Source: Bradyrhizobiaceae bacterium
GTDB taxonomy: Bacteria; Pseudomonadota; Alphaproteobacteria; Rhizobiales; Xanthobacteraceae
DNA length: 64,000 bases
Direction of reading: 5' to 3'
Assembly: GCA_020544565.1 (NCBI GenBank)
Contig: CP078014.1
Coordinates: forward strand, 1,515,581-1,579,580
Shown one piece after another: positions 63,506 through 64,000 of the stretch. Every line of letters starts with the position of its first letter. Position 1 is the first letter of the stretch. The notes under the pieces are model-generated. The model had not been told where the DNA came from, did not search any database, and worked only from the letters and a program-made list of their open reading frames with translations. The translations under genes were made by a program, and so were the position numbers.

Positions 63506-64000
63506 GTGGCAAAGACCAAGCAGAAGGCGGAAGTTCAGGCTGAGGTTGCTCCCCTTCCCATCATCCAGGCGATCAAGGGATTTGACCATCGGCTGCAATG
63601 CCGGGGATTTCAGTTTGAGATCGGAAAGACCTATTCCGCATCAGGCCCGATCGAGGCTTGCAAAAATGGCTTTCACGCCTGTCCGGGCCATCCCTTCGAT
63701 GTGTGGGAATATTATCCACTGACGAACGATGCCGGAGTGCTTAACCGGTATGCCGTTGTTGAACAGTCCGGAGAGATGAGACGTGATGGCAATAAGGTCG
63801 CGTCGGCATCGATTACGATAAAGGCAGAACTGTCGCTGTCAGAGTTTATCAAGCGCGGCGTGGATTACATCATCGCCCATGTGAACTGGAAGGACGCGAA
63901 GGAATACAACACCGGCGACCAGAGCGCAGCCACCAACACCGGCGACTGGAGCGCAGCCACCAACACCGGCAACCGGAGCGCAGCCACCAACACCGGCGAC
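63506..64000 (+). CDS. DUF7666-like repeat protein, N-terminal part
   Basis: GTG 63506 follows GGGGGAGAA. 165 residues before the right edge. N-terminal domain: FDHRLQCRGFQFEIGKTY...GPIEACKNGFHACPGHPFDVWEYYP, typical of DUF7666 domains (as I recall) that precede short repeats. From 63908 a 9-residue repeat NTG(D/N)xSAAT begins, 27 bases per unit and nearly identical in DNA. It continues out of the window. The repeats may fold as a beta-solenoid. Function unknown; operator control links it to induction. Confidence 0.75.
   Translation, partial: MAKTKQKAEVQAEVAPLPIIQAIKGFDHRLQCRGFQFEIGKTYSASGPIEACKNGFHACPGHPFDVWEYYPLTNDAGVLNRYAVVEQSGEMRRDGNKVASASITIKAELSLSEFIKRGVDYIIAHVNWKDAKEYNTGDQSAATNTGDWSAATNTGNRSAATNTGD

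Noticed and set aside
63377..63598. Minus-strand frame over the 63442 promoter
   Set aside because: It crosses the promoter and operators and has no ribosome site.

Overview
The window looks like chromosome of an alphaproteobacterium of the Nitrobacteraceae (Bradyrhizobium / Rhodopseudomonas / Afipia type). This rests on high-GC coding sequence, rhizobial families (DUF3572, EipB/DUF1849, DUF1489, short phasin, DinB with a zinc-ribbon head), and a 'GCCCGG..CCGGGC' intergenic palindrome (about 1566-1645) typical of that group. The genus assignment is inference from family content; no database search was possible.

Region 1, about 1-30.8 kb, is core chromosome: DUF3572 and dinB; EipB envelope factor; RidA and a glycerophosphodiesterase; a COG3146 acyltransferase and a FUSC membrane protein; a HIT protein; azlCD; a lytic transglycosylase; clpS-clpA; a Tad-type vWA protein; a phasin with a readable promoter and dyad; a D,D-carboxypeptidase with a SPOR tail; a J-protein with a vWA partner; panC; several small conserved proteins; GST, DUF599, DUF3253, YdcF and aldo/keto reductase genes; two tandem polysaccharide deacetylases; and a glycosyltransferase. 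clpA carries a one-base insertion that breaks its frame.

Region 2, about 31 kb to the right edge, is most of a prophage whose right end lies outside the window. Its virion module is P22-like (podoviral): DUF5681 and large terminase, portal, scaffold, coat, gp4-like and gp10-like head-completion proteins, glycine-rich and collagen-like tail proteins, and putative ejection proteins. From the immunity region leftwards the minus strand reads cro-like gene, replication (DnaA domain-IV protein, frameshifted RuvC-like resolvase, PD-(D/E)XK nuclease, possible SSB, primase-helicase), packaging, virion, then lysis (endolysin, holin, overlapping Rz/Rz1-like pair, CHAP-like protein, two tiny membrane proteins). 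At the far left are small rightward accessory genes, an RHH regulator with palindromic operators, and an HNH-AP2 nuclease.

Regulation is unusually legible. A LexA-type CI repressor and a Cro-like protein diverge from an 83-bp region. One 16-bp operator sequence sits in the spacer of the cro promoter and again in the spacer of a strong promoter about 1 kb away that drives a DUF7666-like repeat protein. Both cro and cI appear to be leaderless. Hairpins with minus-strand T-tracts recur inside the leftward operon, which would suit processive antitermination or graded expression. No integrase, tRNA, rRNA or att site was identified in the window.
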